Shown here: positions 32,263-40,286 of the stretch, one piece after another | Numbering within the stretch: the first letter of the stretch is position 1 | Layout: every line of letters begins with the position of its first letter | Origin: Nocardia jinanensis | GTDB taxonomy: Bacteria; Actinomycetota; Actinomycetes; Mycobacteriales; Mycobacteriaceae | Direction of reading: 5' to 3' | NCBI RefSeq assembly: GCF_014645735.1 | Contig: NZ_BMMH01000035.1 | Span: 1-43,833, forward strand | Length of the DNA stretch: 43,833 nt | Translations under genes and position numbers: made by a program | The notes under the pieces: model-generated | Told to the model about the DNA's origin: nothing | Databases searched by the model: none | What the model saw: only the letters and a program-made list of their open reading frames with translations

Positions 32263-34479
32263 ATGGCGCACGACCCCGAGACCGGAACACCGACGTACGC
32301 GTGGATGACTGCGCCACCGGAGTACAAGACCCGCCGACAGCTCAGGTCGGCGGGTCTTTGTCCCGGAGGCCAGGACATCGCCGCCTACATGGTCGGCAAA
32401 CGCCGAGGCCGCGAACTGATCGCGCACCTATTCGACATCCGCAAGGCCAAACCCAAACGCACACCGTCCCCGTTGCAGCTGGCCGCGATCCGCAAGGCCA
32501 CCACCGAGCACCAGACCCGCGCCGCCGAACGCCACGGGATCCCGCGACACCAACTCCACCAGAGCACCGACCCGGGCCCGGCCTGGACCGCCGGACCCAC
32601 ATTCCAGGAGCACACCACCATGAACCAGCACACCGAACTGCACCCCGACGCACGTGTTTTGCAGGCCCACGGCCTCATCGACGACGAACAAGCCGCCACC
32701 CTCACCGAAGCTCAGGAACTGCTCGGTGCACCGGCCGGCCACGGACAGCGCATCACCTACCTGCATGCGGTCGCCGCGACCAGCCAGGCCCGCCACGCCC
32801 GCACCGAACTGCACGGTCTCCGCGACGCAGCCGACCGCGGCCGCGAAGAGGCGGTGGCCGCGCTGCAGAAACTGCGCGAGCAGGCCGAGCCGGTGCTGAG
32901 CCGCCACGCCGCCGCCTTCTTCGACCAGCGCGAACGCAAAGCGCTCGCCTTGGCGACCGGCCTGCTCTGGCGCGAGGACGACCCCCGCGCCGCAGCGCTG
33001 GCCGGTGAGATCGTCGAGAACTACCACGGTGACTGGGGAGTGATCATCGACCCCGACACACTCACCGTCAGCATCGACCCGCAGTTCGACCCCGCCGCCA
33101 TGCAGCAGTTCGAGGAAGCCGCCGCAGTGTGGGCCCGAGAAGACGCCGCCTTCGATATCGTCACCGACGCGCCGATGACCCCTGCAGCCAAAGACGCGGC
33201 CAGAGACGCACTGATCCGCTGGACCCACAGCTGGGGCGAACCCGACAGCTCCCGCACCTACATCGCCACCCAGGAACAACGCCGCGAGCAGCTGCGCCAA
33301 GACCTGGCCGAAGCCCAGCTCAACGACACCGACCGCGCGCGGGTCGAGTTCATCGTGGACTACCTGCGCGCCGATATCTCCCGCACCGACCTGCTCGACA
33401 CCCCGGTCCTGGTCGACCCCGGCGAGGAAGTCCGCGGGCGGATACCGAAACTGCTGGAACACTTCGCCGCCAAACGGATCGCTCCCGGCGAGATCGCCGA
33501 GGAAATCTCGGTGATGACCGACGCCGACCAAGAGGCCGTCCGCGCCGTCGGCCGGGCGATCGCCGCCGGGGAGGCCGTCGACTACCGGGTGTGGCCCGAG
33601 TACGTCGACCGCGACGAGGTCGCCGAGGAGCTGAACCTGTACGCGATGGACGTCGAGGAACAGCGCGAGCAGGCCGACTACATCGCCGAACACGACATCA
33701 GCGGCGAAACCCCTGAACAGCTCGGTGTCGGCGACGAACTCGGCCCGCGCCTCGAACGGATGGCCACCCGCCGTGAACAGCTGCACGCCGTCGCCACCGG
33801 CCCGAACGGGCTGACCACGCTGGAGCGGGCCCAGCTGGCGGCGGTGCTCACCGACCTCGACGCCGGCCGGATCCGCAACGACAAGGAGCTCCCGGAACTG
33901 CTGTGGACCGACGAACGCAACAAAGCCGATGTCGACCAGCGACGCAGCATGGCGCCCGCCGGTGAACTCTCTCAATCCGCTGAGGCGGCGATGCGGGATG
34001 TGCTCAACCGCACCGGCGTCCTCGAACGCCGCGACCGCGAGGCCGGAGTGCTCGACCACGCGCTGTCCTCGATGAGCGACACCCTGTTCAGCGTCGCCGC
34101 CGGCGCGTCCCTCGGGGTCGACAACGCACGCAGGGAATTCGCCGACAAACGCGGTCGCCTCGGCGAAGCGCTGGCCAACGCCGGGGTCGACCGCGACACC
34201 AAACTCGAAGTCCGGGCACTGGTCGACGACCGGGCCCGCGACGCCGGAAAACTCGGCCGCACCGCGGCCGGACGGGCGCAGCGGTGGACCGCCCGCACCG
34301 ATGCGGTCATCGCTGTACGCAACGACGGCAACGCCCAACGCGCCGCTGTCGCGGCCGGCCGGGCACCCCGCCAAAGCCGGAACTGCGCCAGCCGCGGAGA
34401 CCGGCCCGCGCAACGCAGCACCCCGGCACCGGCCCGCGCTGCGGGCCGTCGACAACTCCACAGCGACCTGGGTCGATAA
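32263..34479 (+). CDS. Paralog of the primase tail with an RRQRL-like head (738 aa)
   Basis: The head (about 1-115) carries PPEYKTRRQLRSAGLCPGG and AKPKRTPSPLQLAAIRKA, the pattern of actinobacterial RRQRL-motif proteins, though their later cysteine pair is missing. From residue 120 it is homologous to the tail of the preceding primase-like protein: same order of LVDPGEE, WPEYVDRDE, LERAQLAAVLTDLDAG and RTDAVIA. ATG 32620 (codon 120) follows CAGGAG and would yield a 619-aa tail-only form, close in size to the 638-aa form of its neighbour. The start is ATG 32263 or GTG 32260, with no RBS; coupled to the previous gene. A perfect terminator follows. Confidence 0.75.
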   Translation: MAHDPETGTPTYAWMTAPPEYKTRRQLRSAGLCPGGQDIAAYMVGKRRGRELIAHLFDIRKAKPKRTPSPLQLAAIRKATTEHQTRAAERHGIPRHQLHQSTDPGPAWTAGPTFQEHTTMNQHTELHPDARVLQAHGLIDDEQAATLTEAQELLGAPAGHGQRITYLHAVAATSQARHARTELHGLRDAADRGREEAVAALQKLREQAEPVLSRHAAAFFDQRERKALALATGLLWREDDPRAAALAGEIVENYHGDWGVIIDPDTLTVSIDPQFDPAAMQQFEEAAAVWAREDAAFDIVTDAPMTPAAKDAARDALIRWTHSWGEPDSSRTYIATQEQRREQLRQDLAEAQLNDTDRARVEFIVDYLRADISRTDLLDTPVLVDPGEEVRGRIPKLLEHFAAKRIAPGEIAEEISVMTDADQEAVRAVGRAIAAGEAVDYRVWPEYVDRDEVAEELNLYAMDVEEQREQADYIAEHDISGETPEQLGVGDELGPRLERMATRREQLHAVATGPNGLTTLERAQLAAVLTDLDAGRIRNDKELPELLWTDERNKADVDQRRSMAPAGELSQSAEAAMRDVLNRTGVLERRDREAGVLDHALSSMSDTLFSVAAGASLGVDNARREFADKRGRLGEALANAGVDRDTKLEVRALVDDRARDAGKLGRTAAGRAQRWTARTDAVIAVRNDGNAQRAAVAAGRAPRQSRNCASRGDRPAQRSTPAPARAAGRRQLHSDLGR

Positions 34480-34494
34480 CCCACTCCCGAAATA

Positions 34495-34535
34495 CAGCGC
34501 AGCCCTGGCGACCGTTACCCGCCAGGGCTGCGCTG
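34495..34535. terminator. Strong terminator of the transfer operon
   Basis: CAGCGCAGCCCTGGCG (34495-34510) pairs perfectly with 34520-34535 across a 9-base loop. It lies 16 bases after the last gene of the 9-kb operon and 12 bases before the convergent 59-aa gene, so it serves both. Confidence 0.85.
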
Positions 34536-34546
34536 TGTCCCGGAAC

Positions 34547-34726
34547 CTACTTCCTGTCCGAACTGGTCTCGTTCTCGCTCTTCGCCGCACTCGATTGGGC
34601 GCGTGAGGCGAATCCGGACTGCGCTGAGCTGCTGTCGGGATTCTTGTCGGCCGCCGACTGGATCCGGGATGCGGCCGAACTGGTCATCTTGCCGCCACTG
34701 TGGCCTCTGCCGCCTGATTTCGACAT
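34547..34726 (-). CDS. Small SMP-like protein (59 aa)
   Basis: Short polar protein with glycine/serine/lysine N-terminus (MSKSGGRGHSGGKMTSSAA), then SRIQSAADKNPDSSSAQSG and FASRAQSSAAKSENE. The repeated A-x-R-I-Q/A-x-A pattern is that of short SMP (seed-maturation-like) proteins common on conjugative elements, and usually of unknown function. The start is strongly supported: AAGGAG seven bases before ATG 34726. It is convergent with the transfer operon. Confidence 0.75.
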   Translation of the reverse strand: MSKSGGRGHSGGKMTSSAASRIQSAADKNPDSSSAQSGFASRAQSSAAKSENETSSDRK

Positions 34727-35098
34727 CGCGAGCTCCTTCCAGTTCCCTCAAGTCCCCCTCTCCGGAATACACCCGCCCGCCCTGGGCTGCACAGCAGCCG
34801 TTCTCCGCCGGGCCACACTGCATTCTCGGCTGAGGTCAGGCGATCGTCTCCGCGGTGTGGAGGATGGCCACGCATCCGCGCCCCGATCCACGCAACGGCG
34901 TGAGGGCCATCGCGCTGGAACTGCACGCAAGCGATAGCGGGGATCTGCGCGAGCCGTGGGATCGGGGTAGAGACTAATTCGCCGGATCCGGCGGTATCGG
35001 CCTTGTCGACGGTAAACCATTGCTGTGCAACAGTTTCCCAGTAGGGTGATTCGGCGAACCGGCCGTCGCGCAGGACGATTTGGAAGGGGAGCCCGACA
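34727..35098. other. Intergenic region, possible decayed gene
   Basis: No gene with a good start. In one minus frame about 100 residues (FQIVLRDGRFAESPYWETV and following) look protein-like, but the only ATGs lie inside the opposite gene at 35099. It is either the 5'-truncated remnant of a gene or chance. The RBS AAGGGGAG of the next gene is at 35083-35090. Confidence 0.4.
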
Positions 35099-35470
35099 GT
35101 GACCTCCGAGAAACCCACTTCTTCGATCCCTGCCGTGACCGGCCCGCTGCAGTGCGTGATCGCGATCCGGCGGGCCAGCCTCATGGCGGTGCGAGGCAAA
35201 AGCATCGACGAAGAGATCGCGTTCACTGCCAACCTGCTGACGTTGCCACGAGTCGGTGATCACCTCGTCTTCGACCCCGACGGTTCGGAGTGCCGGCTAA
35301 CGGTCACGGTGACCGACATCTATCACGAATTCCTGCCCTACCAAGGTTTTGAGGACGGTCACAGGACCTTCGTGGTGGAAGCGACGACCCGAGACACGGA
35401 TGCACTCGCCAAACTGAGTGACAACGAAACGCTCCGCCGGTGGCTCGCCGAGTTCGACATGCTCAGATAA
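35099..35470 (+). CDS. Hypothetical protein (123 aa)
   Basis: Unrecognised. A mixed alpha/beta protein of ordinary composition (VIAIRRASLMAVRGKSIDEEIAF, LPRVGDHLVFDPDGSECRLTVTVTDIYHEF). The GTG at 35099 has AAGGGGAG eight bases upstream. A stand-alone plus-strand gene in the accessory region. Confidence 0.6.
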   Translation: MTSEKPTSSIPAVTGPLQCVIAIRRASLMAVRGKSIDEEIAFTANLLTLPRVGDHLVFDPDGSECRLTVTVTDIYHEFLPYQGFEDGHRTFVVEATTRDTDALAKLSDNETLRRWLAEFDMLR

Positions 35471-35542
35471 CGAATAACCCCAGGCGACACCCGAGGCAGT
35501 TTCGGTCCCGCTGGCGTGGCAGCGGACCTACCCCGTCATGGG

Positions 35543-35875
35543 TCAGCAGGGCGCCAGCGGAAAGCACGGTTCCGGTGGAACCGCCGGCTGCGCGGGTACG
35601 ACCGGCGAGGGCACCGCGGGCGTCCCGGTTTCCTCGGTGGGCACGTCCATGTGGGTGATGGTCAGCACGACCAGCACGAGAATCCCGGCGACCAGCAGCG
35701 CCCCGAGGAACCACAGGGTCGGCATGACCGAGGCGCTGCGGGATCCGGGATAGTACGGCGACCGGCCGCCACCCCGGCGAGGTGCGGGCCGGTCGGTGAA
35801 GCGGGTGTAGGCCTTCACGTTGGTCCCGCCCAGGCGTCCCCCGCGAGCGTGCATCCTCGGCGATTCGATCCCCAT
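35543..35875 (-). CDS. Single-pass membrane protein with proline-rich outer tail (110 aa)
   Basis: A basic, disordered N-terminal half ends in SRSASVM, followed by one helix (PTLWFLGALLVAGILVLVVLTITH) and a Pro/Val-rich tail with cysteines (PSPVVPAQPAVPPEPCFPLAPC). Topology is N-in, C-out. The start is ATG 35875: no RBS, but CATACT six bases upstream suggests a leaderless mRNA. The role is unknown. Confidence 0.6.
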   Translation of the reverse strand: MGIESPRMHARGGRLGGTNVKAYTRFTDRPAPRRGGGRSPYYPGSRSASVMPTLWFLGALLVAGILVLVVLTITHMDVPTEETGTPAVPSPVVPAQPAVPPEPCFPLAPC

Positions 35876-36370
35876 GACCGGAGTATGACTCGAGGCAGCG
35901 ACATGCGAGCAGATATCAGAGTCGTTGCCTATCAAGATGTTTCGCTACAGGGACAGGTCATTGAAGGACCAGAGACGCTGACGAACCCCGCGAAGACTGG
36001 AGCACCACCGTCGAGAGGAGGCCAAATTTTGTTCAAACATGCACCACTCCAGAGCTTTTGGAGTCTCCGACCGACTCGGCAGCCCCGCTGTCGGCTCAGG
36101 CGACGAAAAGAAGTTCGCCAGGGTGCATCTGGGCGACCTCGAGATAAAACCCCAGTACAACGGCGTATAGTTGCCGATTTGCCGACGGATTTGACACACA
36201 GATTTTCTAGTGAGGTCAGTCACATAAGCCACGTCCCCCGTGTATTGTCTCTCAAGCAGGGAGCTATGTTGAGTCCTGCGCTTGGGTAATTCCATTTGGA
36301 GACAGCCTGGGCCAGATACCGAAAAGCCCGGCAGCTGGGCGCCCACCCTGCTACCGGACCTCGGGTCTAA
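35876..36370. other. Lower-GC region without confident gene
   Basis: Composition is visibly less GC-rich than the backbone. A 133-codon minus frame (35945-36346) has no RBS and no recognisable pattern. There is a short hairpin ACTCCA/TGGAGT (36046-36051 and 36059-36064). It may be a recently acquired or decayed stretch. Confidence 0.45.
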
Positions 36371-36601
36371 CTACGCGGTATGACGGCTACCAACCAGCAC
36401 CGCGTGTACTGCATTGACCACCAGCCGGGCGACGATCACCGAGATTGCCGCCCGGCTGGAGTCGACCTCGGCAAGAATCTGCAGAAGCCTGACGATCTCC
36501 AACGCGAACGAACCGATCGTGCACACGTCGACGGCCGCACCCCTCATGCGCGTCCACACGGACGCAACCTTCGGGGTACCCGGATCGTGCTCATCGTTCA
36601 T
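36371..36601 (-). CDS. Small membrane protein (76 aa), paralog of 77-292
   Basis: The N-terminus is acidic, then PKVASVWTRMRGAAVDVCTIGSFALEI, then a hydrophobic half (LLQILAEVDSSRAAISVIVARLV). P-x-x-PK, W-x-R, VD-x-C-x-x-GSF-x-LE and I-x-ARL are shared in order with the product of 77-292, so one arose from the other. The start is ATG 36601, with AAGGCAGG upstream; an ATG at 36634 in frame is possible. The function is unknown. Confidence 0.6.
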   Translation of the reverse strand: MNDEHDPGTPKVASVWTRMRGAAVDVCTIGSFALEIVRLLQILAEVDSSRAAISVIVARLVVNAVHAVLVGSRHTA

Positions 36602-37290
36602 CGAACCTGCCTTGGTACAGATACCGATACCCACGAGGGGCAGGGCGATCGGGAGATTCCCGATCCCGGCCGGGTGACCGGGAATGCCTGTACTTCAGCG
36701 GTGTCCGAGCTGCGAAGATCAGCACGAAGCGACAATCGGAGAGACTACCCCGTCCGGCCCGACACCCTCGCGACACACCCCCGGTGAATACCGTCATTGG
36801 GGTTCCGCGAGACGGCCCAGCCGCCAGGCGATCCCAACCGCGAATCGGCCGATTCGAGCATAAGGCCAGCTCACCGGGGGATGAACCGGCCTCCGAAAGC
36901 TCACCGAATCGCCCTGGCTCGGTGCGGAATTTGTAGACCACCTGTAGACGATCTGGTAGCCGTCACCGTTGACCCGCTTGCCGAAGACGTACTTCGTCAC
37001 CAGCCGGAACCGGTGAACAGTACGACGACTCCGGATACCCGATACGAAGATCTGCCCTGCGTAGGGGGTTGTGATCGGTGTCGTGGATATCCCAGTTCGG
37101 GTGGTACAAGCAGACGCTGGCTGCCATGCTGGATCCGGGTCCGGGGGCGGGTGGCGGACTTGAAACCGGCCAGCTCCTCCAACTCGGAGACCTTCACCGA
37201 ATGTAGACCTCGTTGTCGTAGCCCTCGAATATCCAGACGGATCACGATGACGACATTGGTGAGCACCACCTCGCCCGCCCCACGCGCCGG
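36602..37290. other. Region with only fragmentary coding signal
   Basis: No complete gene. Minus-strand frames overlap (36997-37269 and 36794-37000, joined by GTGA), and a third frame reads MAASVCLYHPNWDIHDTDHN near 37127. Protein-like stretches in different frames suggest a gene broken by frameshifts. Composition is less GC-rich than the backbone. Confidence 0.4.
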
Positions 37291-37866
37291 CTATTCGTGG
37301 AGTCGGCGGTGCAGCTCGCCCAGACGTTCCACCGCGGTGGTGAACGACGGGAGCGAATCGGCGGGCAAGGAGTAGGCGGTCACCTTGGAGGTGACCGGAT
37401 TCGGGTAGCGGTAGGCCTGGATCAACCGCCGATCGGGGAGTGCGTGCCCGACGCCCTCTCGCCGAGCCGCCATGTTGAGCGTCTGCGTCGCCGCGCGCAG
37501 CAGCGGGTCACCGGTCAGCTCGGTGAGCCGTGCGACAGAAGCCGAGCCGCCCTCGGCGACGAGGGCCTGCACCAGCCGATGCCCGGCGGCCGCCGAAGTT
37601 CGCAGGATCCGCTCACACAGTGCAGGAGTCCACCGCACGACCTCGTCGGGGTCATCGGCGGCCAGCTCAGGTTCCACGGTATCGGAATTATCGGACGCGG
37701 CACCGGGGAGAAGGCCCGACAGTAGATCGGCGAGGGCGACCTGGGAGGCGAGTAAGCCCAGCCGAACCCGCACCTGTGGCGTCATCTCGGAATCGGCGAA
37801 CTCGTCGATAGCGAGACGCAGCTGTTGACGCGCGAACTCAAGATCGTCGAAACCTGCCACACTCAT
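37291..37866 (-). CDS. Hypothetical helical protein in HEPN-gene cluster (191 aa)
   Basis: Unrecognised. The N-terminal half is acidic and helical (DDLEFARQQLRLAIDEFADSEM, RVRLGLLASQVALADLLSGLL). The C-terminal half (AAGHRLVQALVAEGGSASVARLTELTG, then SFTTAVERLGELHRRLHE) contains a winged-helix-like stretch. The start is ATG 37866, without an RBS and possibly leaderless. It lies 76 bp after the 72-aa gene on the same strand, so it may belong to the same operon as the HEPN-like gene. Confidence 0.6.
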   Translation of the reverse strand: MSVAGFDDLEFARQQLRLAIDEFADSEMTPQVRVRLGLLASQVALADLLSGLLPGAASDNSDTVEPELAADDPDEVVRWTPALCERILRTSAAAGHRLVQALVAEGGSASVARLTELTGDPLLRAATQTLNMAARREGVGHALPDRRLIQAYRYPNPVTSKVTAYSLPADSLPSFTTAVERLGELHRRLHE

Positions 37867-37942
37867 GGCGCCGACGGTATCCGCACCGCCGGCGCAGCGC
37901 TCCCGGTCGGCGACCGAGTGAGACCCAGTACCGGGCGACCCG

Positions 37943-38161
37943 CTACTGGCGCCGTTGGACCGGGAGATCGTCACCACGGCCCTGGTCGGCGAGCGCGAGG
38001 CCAATTTGCTGGACCCCGAACGACAAGAAGTGGATCGCGTTCGCGAGCTCCTGGACGGCCGGATCGTTGTGGGACCGAAGCCTAGAGACCTTCGCAGTCG
38101 CACTCTTGCAGTTCTGAATGCCTTCGTGGACGAGTTCGAGCCGAGTGCTGAGGTCCGTCAT
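37943..38161 (-). CDS. Small helical protein, coupled downstream of HEPN-like gene (72 aa)
   Basis: All-helical (LSTRLELVHEGIQNCKSATAKVSRL, AVQELANAIHFLSFGVQQIGLAL). ATG 38161 has GGAG nine bases upstream. That RBS lies in the end of a short frame (38158-38250, TTG start, 30 codons) whose stop overlaps this ATG, so translation may be handed on from the HEPN-like gene. Small partners beside HEPN ribonucleases are often antitoxins; that is only a suggestion here. Confidence 0.55.
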   Translation of the reverse strand: MTDLSTRLELVHEGIQNCKSATAKVSRLRSHNDPAVQELANAIHFLSFGVQQIGLALADQGRGDDLPVQRRQ

Positions 38162-38260
38162 TCCAAGTTCTCCTTCACGATGGGCTGCAACTCGCCATGT
38201 ACATCGCGCATGCTATCCACCGCGTGCTCGAAGCCGGGGGTGATCAGCAACCAGTGCAGT

Positions 38261-39106
38261 TCAGGTGCCTTCGGCGAGTCGCCGCAGAATGTTTGCGAGC
38301 AGGATAGCGGCGTCAGCAGCGATCCCGGCCGAGCGGCGGGTCGCCGTCGACGAGTGTTTGACGTGATGGGACAGCTCAACTGCCTTGTTTGCGAGGCCGC
38401 GGACCTCGGCGTTACCCGGTCCGGGGGCGGAGTCGTCGATGAAGCGACCGATCCGAATCTTGGTCTTGTCGATGGGTGGCTCAGTTTCTCCGTCACGGAG
38501 GTGGCGAGCAGGTTCGTAAACGGTGCGGGACAGCGCCTCCAGCACGCCCACACAGTGAGCGCCGATCGCCCGGTAGTCCTGTGGGGTGGTAGCCGTCTGG
38601 AACCGCCGGCGCAGTTCGCGGATCTCCTCGTCCACCCGCGGCCAGCCGGTGAGCGGACGAGGGGATATTGGATCCGCGAGAGCATCTAGGCTGCGTTCTT
38701 CCAGAGCGACGAGTTTGACCCGCGCCGGCTCGAACAGATCGGAAAGGATTATGCGTCGCGCGTGCCAGGACCCGCTGGCGTCGTTGCGTATCCAGTACGT
38801 CTTGAACGTGGTGAAGTTCCGGAACGGTGGTTCGAAGTCGACGCCGAGACGCTGGGTGACAGCCCGCAGAGCGAAGAGCGCGGCTTCGAGTTCCGAGTCG
38901 TCCAGCTGCTCGCCGCCGCGGGTGCCGAAGGCCAGCAGCTCATCGTGTACGAGATCCAGCAGTGGGATGGCCGCTTCGATATCGGGACGATCGGATAGCG
39001 GGCCGCGGCGAAGAGCCACCACCAGTTTCTGGTTGAAGCGAGTCTGCTGGGTCCCGCCGAACCCGGAGCCGAACCCATCGGCGATGAAGTAATCGGACGT
39101 GAGCAC
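38261..39106 (-). CDS. HEPN/abortive-infection-like protein (281 aa)
   Basis: The N-terminal 100 residues (DYFIADGFGSGFGGTQQTRFNQKLV) look like the head of abortive-infection-type proteins. The C-terminal half is helical with DYRAIGAHCVGVLEALSRTVYEPA and ANKAVELSHHVKHSSTATR, where an N/R-x(4-6)-H pattern suggests a HEPN ribonuclease site. If so, it would cut RNA and act as a phage-defence or toxin component. The family is judged by pattern alone. The start is GTG 39106 with no RBS; a hairpin (39120-39146) lies just upstream. Confidence 0.55.
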   Translation of the reverse strand: MLTSDYFIADGFGSGFGGTQQTRFNQKLVVALRRGPLSDRPDIEAAIPLLDLVHDELLAFGTRGGEQLDDSELEAALFALRAVTQRLGVDFEPPFRNFTTFKTYWIRNDASGSWHARRIILSDLFEPARVKLVALEERSLDALADPISPRPLTGWPRVDEEIRELRRRFQTATTPQDYRAIGAHCVGVLEALSRTVYEPARHLRDGETEPPIDKTKIRIGRFIDDSAPGPGNAEVRGLANKAVELSHHVKHSSTATRRSAGIAADAAILLANILRRLAEGT

Positions 39107-39119
39107 GGATCGATGATGC

Positions 39120-39146
39120 CCCAGAGCAGGGCGGGCCTGCTCTGGG
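39120..39146 (-). terminator. Hairpin, likely terminator of the upstream RHH gene
   Basis: An 11-bp perfect stem (39120-39130 with 39136-39146, CCAGAGCAGG core) with a 5-base loop. It lies 120 bp after the minus-strand RHH gene and about 14 bases before the HEPN-like start. It probably separates the two transcripts, or acts as an attenuator for the second. Confidence 0.6.
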
Positions 39147-39269
39147 CGTTCGTCTCATAACCAAGGTTTCGAGACAGCAGTGCGGGTTCACCCCCGACCC
39201 CGGCCGGAGAGGTCGCGTAATCCTGTCTCGATACTGGTAGCTCGCCGTGCTGCGCCTAGCTGTGCCATC

Positions 39270-39452
39270 TCATGAGGTTGGTTCCGCTGGCCGAGTCGGG
39301 AACTCATCGGTGTCGTGGACGAGCCAGCGCAGGAACGCCACCACGTGTGCGTTCAGGTTCGAATCGATGGCAGCGACAGCCGCTTTCGACCGCTCGTGTA
39401 GCTCAGGGTCCGCTCGGACGGTCATGACCGGAAATCGGTGCTGACTAGGCAT
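39270..39452 (-). CDS. RHH-type repressor (60 aa)
   Basis: TVRADPELHERSKAAVAAIDSNLNAHVVAFLRWLV fits the RHH fold, with a strand then two helices and a short tail. Immediately upstream are two palindromic operators with GGTGGACGTCCACC cores, and a divergent gene. This is a classical autoregulated repressor arrangement. It could also be an antitoxin, but the divergent gene does not look like a known toxin. Confidence 0.7.
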   Translation of the reverse strand: MPSQHRFPVMTVRADPELHERSKAAVAAIDSNLNAHVVAFLRWLVHDTDEFPTRPAEPTS

Positions 39453-39468
39453 TTCTCTATCATCTCAC

Positions 39469-39523
39469 GGTGGACGTCCACCCGTCGATAGCGGTAGAAT
39501 CAAAGGTGGACGTCCACCTTTGA
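39469..39523 (+). promoter_or_regulatory. Promoter flanked by two GGTGGACGTCCACC operators
   Basis: Site 1 at 39469-39482 is a 14-bp perfect palindrome. Site 2 at 39500-39523 extends the same core to a perfect 24-bp palindrome. TGGACG (39471-39476) and TAGAAT (39495-39500), 18 bases apart, form a plus-strand promoter. Site 1 covers the -35 and site 2 begins at the -10, so a bound RHH protein would block transcription of 39539-40135 and probably of its own divergent gene. Confidence 0.8.
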
Positions 39524-39538
39524 ACTGGGGAAACGCTG

Positions 39539-40135
39539 ATGAATCCAGAAGATCACACCCGAGACGAGCAGCGCCGAGCGATGATGCTGACCCCGGAGCT
39601 GGTGGGTGACTTACTTCTCATCGCGCTGGCGATGGAGGAAGCCGTTGCCATGTGGGCCGAACGGCGGCAAGCCGAACAGGACTCGAACGTGCGGCAGCTC
39701 GCACGCCGGCAGGGCACGTCACTGCGGGAAATCGCGACCCTCACCCGAGGCGCCGACGACGCGCGCGCCCGCGCATGGGTCAAGGCCACGATCGCAAGCG
39801 ACGCACCGACCGAGGACGGCCGCCACGGGATGCTGCGCAAGCACCTGCCGAACCTGGACTGGGACACCATCTACAACTGGGCCACCGGCGCAAGCAGCGA
39901 GACCGGCGGGCGAGTGGGGTCAGCAGCAGCCGGGGACCGGACCAGTGCGCTGATGCCGCCGCGGTACCGGTCACGCCGCCGGTGCTACTGCGGGTGCGGC
40001 GGTAAAGCCACTCACACCGGACGCGCCGATGGCATCACCCTGGTCACCGGCTGTGAGTTGTCCATGCAGCGCTGGGTCCATACGGGCGAATACCGCACAC
40101 ACGCCCAACTCGAGCAAAGCCGACGAAGGCGTTGA
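39539..40135 (+). CDS. Hypothetical protein with C-terminal zinc-ribbon-like motif (198 aa)
   Basis: The N-terminal half is helical (LVGDLLLIALAMEEAVAMWAERR). The middle (RRQGTSLREIATLTRGADDARARAWVKATI) looks like a helix-turn-helix. The C-terminus has CYCGCGGKATHTGRADG and a further Cys, suggesting a zinc ribbon. It may be a DNA-binding regulator. GGGGAAA precedes the ATG at suitable distance. It is expressed from the operator-controlled promoter at 39471-39500. Confidence 0.65.
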   Translation: MNPEDHTRDEQRRAMMLTPELVGDLLLIALAMEEAVAMWAERRQAEQDSNVRQLARRQGTSLREIATLTRGADDARARAWVKATIASDAPTEDGRHGMLRKHLPNLDWDTIYNWATGASSETGGRVGSAAAGDRTSALMPPRYRSRRRCYCGCGGKATHTGRADGITLVTGCELSMQRWVHTGEYRTHAQLEQSRRRR

Positions 40136-40286
40136 TCACCAAGTTCAGCAGGGTGGTATGGGTTCCGAAAACGATCGTTTTTGCGAACCATCCACGCGTA
40201 CGGGAACTTCCAGGTAGAATGAGTCTTGTAACTCAATCCCTAAATCATCGTTCCGTATACGGTGTTTGCGAGTTTGGAGACTCTCA
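40136..40286. other. Candidate res site / promoter of the recombinase operon
   Basis: Two palindromes: AAAACGATCGTTTT (40168-40181, within a longer imperfect dyad GGTTC...GAACC) and CCGTATACGG (40253-40262). Res sites of Tn3-type resolvases lie directly upstream of the resolvase operon and consist of dyads, so this is a plausible crossover region for plasmid multimer resolution. It should also hold the operon promoter. Confidence 0.45.

Noticed and set aside
30309..32378. 689-codon minus-strand open frame opposite the primase-like gene
   Set aside because: A GC-rich shadow of the plus-strand gene: Val/Gly/Arg-rich, no RBS, no domain pattern. The plus strand has clear zinc and Toprim motifs.
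32428..34590. 720-codon minus-strand open frame
   Set aside because: Antisense shadow of the 738-aa gene. It crosses the operon terminator and has no recognisable motif.
34684..35232. 182-codon minus-strand frame
   Set aside because: Its ATGs lie inside the well-supported plus gene at 35099 and its 3' part overlaps the 59-aa gene in another frame. At most a remnant.
35945..36346. 133-codon minus-strand frame in the lower-GC region
   Set aside because: No RBS, no domain pattern and unusual composition. Left as unassigned.
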